29,053 bases of DNA from a virus. The position numbers were made by a program, and so were the translations under genes. This document shows positions 25,308-29,053 of this stretch, in pieces. The DNA lies in the IMG/VR virus record IMGVR_UViG_3300025732_000199, positions 1-29,053 of that record; one strand, 5' to 3'. Below the pieces are notes generated by a model. It was not told where the DNA came from. It ran no database searches and saw only the letters and a program-made list of their open reading frames with translations. Each line of letters opens with the position of its first letter. Within the stretch, counting starts at the first letter, position 1.

Positions 25308-26170
25308 CTGTAGAAAAAGAAGCAGAGTCAGAATACATAGTCTTTTGCCCATTCCATTCCAACCATAGAACCCCTGCTGGTGAGATTAATAAGTTTAGCG
25401 GATTGTTCTTTTGTTTCTCATGTAGCAAGACGGCAGATTTAGTAGAACTTGTAATGCATTTTTCTAATAGAACATATTTTGAGGCTGTTAGATTTATTAA
25501 AAGCAAAGAGGTAGAAACAGATATTCTATCTGAGGTTAATAATAAACTAGTTGAAAAAGAAGAATGGACAGAGTTTGACATTGGTGTTGTCAATAGACTT
25601 CACGAACAAGCGTTGATTTCTGAAAGAGCAAAAGAATATTTTATTAAAAGAAAGATTTCCAAAGAGTCTGTAGTTAAATTTAAACTTGGATATTCTGAAA
25701 ATCAAGACATGATATCAATACCAGTATACAACCATGAAGGACTTTGTGTTGGCTTTGTTGCAAGATCAATTGAAGGTAAAGACTTTAAGAATACAACAAG
25801 ATTGCCTAAGTCTAAACTATTGTTTAATTTAAATAGGGTCAAAACAGCATCTAAGGTTTATGTAGTGGAATCATCTTTTGATGCCATTAGATTAGATCAG
25901 GTAGGGTTTCCAGCAGTGGCCACATTGGGTGCAAATGTATCATCCAAACAAATAGATTTGCTTCAAAAGTATTTTAGCGATATAATAATTATTGCTGATA
26001 ATGATGAAGCAGGCGGTAATATGAAAGAAAAGATAGTTGAAAGACTAGATGGAAGTGTTACTGTTATTAATTTAGACAAACAATATAAAGATATAGGCGA
26101 TATGGATGATACGTCAATAAAAGAATTGGAATACCAATTTGACAAGTCAATACTGTCTATGCTAAAATAG
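25226..26170 (+). CDS. DNA primase (CHC2 zinc finger plus Toprim)
   Basis: 314 residues. It makes RNA primers for the fork. Start at ATG 25226: no later ATG, GTG or TTG precedes the zinc finger, so the 82-base overlap with the upstream gene looks real. The zinc-binding motif is C41-P-F-H44 ... C63-F-S-C66 (CHC2 family). The Toprim domain has the catalytic Glu215 (YVVESSFDAI) and D258-N-D260 (ADNDEAGG). Between them lies a short linker and core (AKEYFIKRKISKESVVKFKLGYS, with the usual SIPVYN and VGFVARS strands). It is shorter than bacterial DnaG (about 600) and lacks the C-terminal helicase-interacting domain. The promoter for SSB overlaps its last codons. Confidence 0.93.
   Translation: MDIRDRRNQTSVYTTSQVKRVLAGSGITVEKEAESEYIVFCPFHSNHRTPAGEINKFSGLFFCFSCSKTADLVELVMHFSNRTYFEAVRFIKSKEVETDILSEVNNKLVEKEEWTEFDIGVVNRLHEQALISERAKEYFIKRKISKESVVKFKLGYSENQDMISIPVYNHEGLCVGFVARSIEGKDFKNTTRLPKSKLLFNLNRVKTASKVYVVESSFDAIRLDQVGFPAVATLGANVSSKQIDLLQKYFSDIIIIADNDEAGGNMKEKIVERLDGSVTVINLDKQYKDIGDMDDTSIKELEYQFDKSILSMLK
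26139..26168 (+). promoter_or_regulatory. Near-consensus promoter upstream of SSB
   Basis: TTGACA (26139-26144), an 18-base spacer ending in TGC, and TAAAAT (26163-26168), with TG at 26160-26161 as an extended -10. This is the most complete -35/-10 pair in the window. It lies inside the last codons of the primase gene and should drive the ssDNA-binding protein and the polymerase. Confidence 0.75.
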
Positions 26171-26191
26171 AAAAGAACAAAGGAGAAAACT

Positions 26192-26851
26192 ATGAGCGTT
26201 ATTAAGGGACTAAAAAATATCAATGCCCTGCTCGACAAGAAAACAGATGAAACAGGTCCAAAGGTTCGTTGGCTTAAGTTGGCTGATGGACAAGCAGTAA
26301 AGATTCGATTCATTGAAGAATTGGATGAAGATTCAGCAAACTATAATGACAAGCGTGGTCTTGCGCTTGTTGTTAAGGAACACACAAATCCAAAGGACTA
26401 CAAGCGTAAGGCTGTAGACACTCTTGATACAGAAGGTCGTGACTGGGCTGAAGAAATGTATCGCAAGGATCCAAAGGGTAATAGCGGATGGCGTGGTCGT
26501 CTTCGTTTCTATTGCAACGTTTTGGTAGATGATGGTATTGAAGCACCGTATGTCGCAATTTGGTCAATGGGTGTAAGCAAGCAATCTTCGTTTAACACTA
26601 TCCGTGAGTATGCTCTTGAAACAGGAAGCATCTCAAACATTGTATGGAAGTTAAAGCGTAATGGTCAGGGAACTGAAACATCATACACTTTGATTCCTTC
26701 TGCTCCAGATAAGGAGCCTTTTAACTGGGAAGGCATTGAGCCATATCCACTAGAGAAAGCATTGCGTCGTGTTCCATATGCAGAACAAGAAGCATTCTAT
26801 CTCGGATTTGATTCACCTTCATCTACATCAGCGACGAATATCGACTGGTAG
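26192..26851 (+). CDS. Single-stranded DNA-binding protein
   Basis: 219 residues, ATG with AAAGGAG six bases upstream and a strong promoter. It should coat ssDNA at the fork. Positive and aromatic residues are spread through a beta-rich core (KVRWLKLADGQAVKIRFIEE, GRLRFYCNVLVDDG, VAIWSMGV), and the end is SPSSTSATNIDW with an acidic and aromatic tip, as in phage SSBs that recruit partners through the C-terminus. The position between primase and polymerase fits phage SSB genes of the T4 gp32-like or actinophage type. Eleven of thirteen arginine codons are CGT, a strong bias like that of the major tail protein, fitting high expression. Family is inferred, not proven. Confidence 0.78.
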   Translation: MSVIKGLKNINALLDKKTDETGPKVRWLKLADGQAVKIRFIEELDEDSANYNDKRGLALVVKEHTNPKDYKRKAVDTLDTEGRDWAEEMYRKDPKGNSGWRGRLRFYCNVLVDDGIEAPYVAIWSMGVSKQSSFNTIREYALETGSISNIVWKLKRNGQGTETSYTLIPSAPDKEPFNWEGIEPYPLEKALRRVPYAEQEAFYLGFDSPSSTSATNIDW

Positions 26852-26854
26852 TAG

Positions 26855-29053
26855 ATGAATTACGTACCACTACACTTACATACCCACTTTTCTTTATTCG
26901 ATGGTATTGGGTTGCCATCTGAATATGTAGATCGTGCTACAAAGTTGGGTATGCCTGCAATAGCAATTACAGACCATGGCTCCCTTTCTGGCCACAGAGA
27001 AATGTATCGCATTGCAAAAGCGAGTGGTGTCAAGCCTATTCTTGGCATAGAAGGTTATATGTGTGAAGATCGCTTTGATCACAGAGATAAGAGCGAGAGA
27101 ACCGATCAACTTGATATGGTTTACAACCATATAATTCTTCTAGCCAAGAATAAGGTTGGCTTAGAAAACTTAAACAAACTAAATGAAATTGCTTGGACAG
27201 AAGGATATTATAAGAAGCCAAGAATAGATTTTGAAGTTTTGTCTAAGTATAAGGAAGGTATCATTGTATCTTCTGCTTGTCCAAGTGGAATTATTGCTAA
27301 ATCAATCGAACTTGGCGAACTCGGCATGGCAAAGAAATATATTAAATGGTTTAAAGAAGAGTTTGGCGATGATTACTATCTTGAGGTTATGCCACATAAT
27401 GATGAATCAATTAATAGAAATATATTATTGTTAGCAGATGAGTTTAAGGTTAAGCCTATTGTAACTCCAGACTGTCACCACGTTGATCCATCACAAAAAG
27501 AAATTCAAGAATTAAAGTTGATTCTTAACACATACTCTAACAAGATTCAAAAAGATGCAACATATGAAAAGTCTAAAAAGCAAGGTGACTTAATGAAGCG
27601 TCTTGATTATTTATACGGTGCTGACAGACAGATGTCATTTAATAAGTTTGATATTCACCTATTGTCGTATGAAGAAATTAAAGAGGCAATGGAAAAGCAG
27701 GCGGTATGGAGAACTGATATTTATGAAAACACTATTGACCTTGCTAATAAGATTGAAGATTATGACATACAAGATGGATTAAACTTATTGCCAGTTCAAT
27801 ATAAAAATCCAGATAAGCAATTAAAAGAACTTGCTATGGAAGGTTTAAAAGATAAAGGTCTTGATACTAATCAAGAATATCTTGATAGACTTGAGGAAGA
27901 ACTAAAGGTTATTAAAGATAAAAACTTTGGACCTTACTTCCTTGTTGTTCAGAGCATGATTTCATGGGCAAAGAAAGAAAAGATTATGGTTGGTCCAGGT
28001 CGTGGATCATCTGCTGGTTCTTTATTGTGTTACGCATTGGGCATTACAGACATTGATCCATTAAAACATGGACTACTGTTCTTCCGTTTTATTAATCCAG
28101 AACGTAATGACTTCCCAGATATCGATACTGATATTCAAGATTCTCGTCGTGATGAGGTAAAGGATTATCTTGTTAGACAGTATAAGCATGTTGCTTCTAT
28201 TGCTACATTTTTAGAGTTTAAGGATAAGGGTGTAGTGCGAGATGTTGCTCGTGCATTAAATATACCACTAGTAGATGTAAATAAAGTTTTGAAGTTAGTA
28301 GATACATGGGATGAGTATTGCTCATCAAAAACTACTGCTTGGTTTAGAGAAAAGTATCCAGAGGTGGAACAATATGGAGAACAACTTCGTGGTCGTATTA
28401 GAGGTACTGGCATTCACGCTGCTGGTGTTGTCACTAGCAAAAATCCTATTTTTAGGTACGCACCGATGGAAACACGCAATTCTCCTGGTAGCGATGATCG
28501 CATTCCAGTTGTGGCGGTTGACATGGAAGAGGCTGAGAAAATTGGACTCATCAAAATCGATGCACTTGGTCTCAAAACCTTAAGCGTTATTAATGATACA
28601 TTAGCAATCATTAAGGATCGTGAGGGAACAGATATAGATTTACTCAATATAGATATGGATGACCAAAAAGTTTATCAGATGCTATCTGAGGGTTATACAA
28701 AAGGTGTATTCCAATGTGAAGCAACTCCATATACAAATCTTTTGGTTAAGATGGGTGTAAAAAATCTAGCAGAACTTGCAGCATCAAATGCTCTTGTTCG
28801 TCCAGGTGCCATGAACACTATTGGCAAAGATTATATTGAGCGTAAACATGGAAGACAGGCAGTAAACTACCTACACCAAACCATGAAACCTTTTACAGAA
28901 GAAACATATGGGTGTATCCTATATCAAGAACAGGTTATGCAGGCCTGTGTTCAATTGGGAGGAATGTCTTGGTCTGAGGCCGATAAGGTTCGTAAGATCA
29001 TTGGTAAAAAGAAGGATGCGAGAGAGTTTGATGCGTTTCGTGATAGGTTCGTT
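26855..29053 (+). CDS. DNA polymerase III alpha subunit, DnaE type (partial, runs off the end)
   Basis: 733 codons are present; the frame stays open to the window end. ATG 26855 lies three bases after the SSB stop; no clear ribosome binding site, so coupling is likely. Residues ~1-270 are a PHP domain: H7 and H9, D16 (LHLHTHFSLFDG), H41 (TDHG), E66, H92, C142, D206 and H208/H209 (TPDCHH). The polymerase core has GPGRGSSAGS, catalytic D422 and D424 (PDIDTD), and D569 in IKIDALGLKTL. Later ASNALVRPG and a helical finger region precede the cut. The clamp-binding and OB regions are beyond the window. It should be the phage's main replicative polymerase. Confidence 0.96.
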   Translation, partial: MNYVPLHLHTHFSLFDGIGLPSEYVDRATKLGMPAIAITDHGSLSGHREMYRIAKASGVKPILGIEGYMCEDRFDHRDKSERTDQLDMVYNHIILLAKNKVGLENLNKLNEIAWTEGYYKKPRIDFEVLSKYKEGIIVSSACPSGIIAKSIELGELGMAKKYIKWFKEEFGDDYYLEVMPHNDESINRNILLLADEFKVKPIVTPDCHHVDPSQKEIQELKLILNTYSNKIQKDATYEKSKKQGDLMKRLDYLYGADRQMSFNKFDIHLLSYEEIKEAMEKQAVWRTDIYENTIDLANKIEDYDIQDGLNLLPVQYKNPDKQLKELAMEGLKDKGLDTNQEYLDRLEEELKVIKDKNFGPYFLVVQSMISWAKKEKIMVGPGRGSSAGSLLCYALGITDIDPLKHGLLFFRFINPERNDFPDIDTDIQDSRRDEVKDYLVRQYKHVASIATFLEFKDKGVVRDVARALNIPLVDVNKVLKLVDTWDEYCSSKTTAWFREKYPEVEQYGEQLRGRIRGTGIHAAGVVTSKNPIFRYAPMETRNSPGSDDRIPVVAVDMEEAEKIGLIKIDALGLKTLSVINDTLAIIKDREGTDIDLLNIDMDDQKVYQMLSEGYTKGVFQCEATPYTNLLVKMGVKNLAELAASNALVRPGAMNTIGKDYIERKHGRQAVNYLHQTMKPFTEETYGCILYQEQVMQACVQLGGMSWSEADKVRKIIGKKKDAREFDAFRDRFV

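Overview
The window is part of the genome of a tailed, siphovirus-type double-stranded DNA phage (Caudoviricetes). It is AT-rich, every gene is on the + strand, and genes are packed end to start with frequent TAATG and ATGA overlaps. It holds two blocks: virion head-tail and tail genes (1 to about 22.5 kb), and the start of a replication block (about 22.5 kb to the right edge). No integrase, lysis gene, tRNA gene, CRISPR array or insertion sequence was seen. The host cannot be read directly. Mixed Shine-Dalgarno and apparently leaderless starts, a DnaE-type phage polymerase, and the gene order fit phages of low-GC, possibly freshwater, Actinobacteria, but this is a low-confidence inference.

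Head-tail part. The C-terminus of the major capsid protein opens the window and is followed by a strong intrinsic terminator and an extended -10 promoter. Next come a small acidic virion-associated protein, a head-tail adaptor, a head-closure protein, an HK97-gp10-like neck protein and a tail terminator, then the major tail protein with its own strong terminator.

Tail part. Two paralogous tail-assembly-chaperone genes follow, each with its own extended -10 promoter; the first appears leaderless. They precede a giant 3291-residue tape measure protein. Then come a Dit-like protein, a 1416-residue tail hub or tip protein with a probable lectin-like insertion, and four small tail-tip or fibre proteins.

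Replication part. A zinc-ribbon microprotein and a MerR-like HTH protein with an AT-hook-like motif sit at the junction. They are followed by two small unknowns, a DnaB-family helicase, another small unknown, a CHC2/Toprim primase, an ssDNA-binding protein behind a near-consensus promoter, and a DnaE-type DNA polymerase III alpha subunit that runs off the right edge. Together the helicase, primase, SSB and polymerase form most of a phage-encoded replisome.

The most unusual points are the tape measure, which carries two copies of a motif usually found near the C-terminus and a kinase-like segment after the first copy; the paired chaperone paralogs without a recognisable frameshift; the recurring TGNTATAAT promoters with two apparently leaderless genes; and a phage polymerase whose PHP metal ligands look intact.
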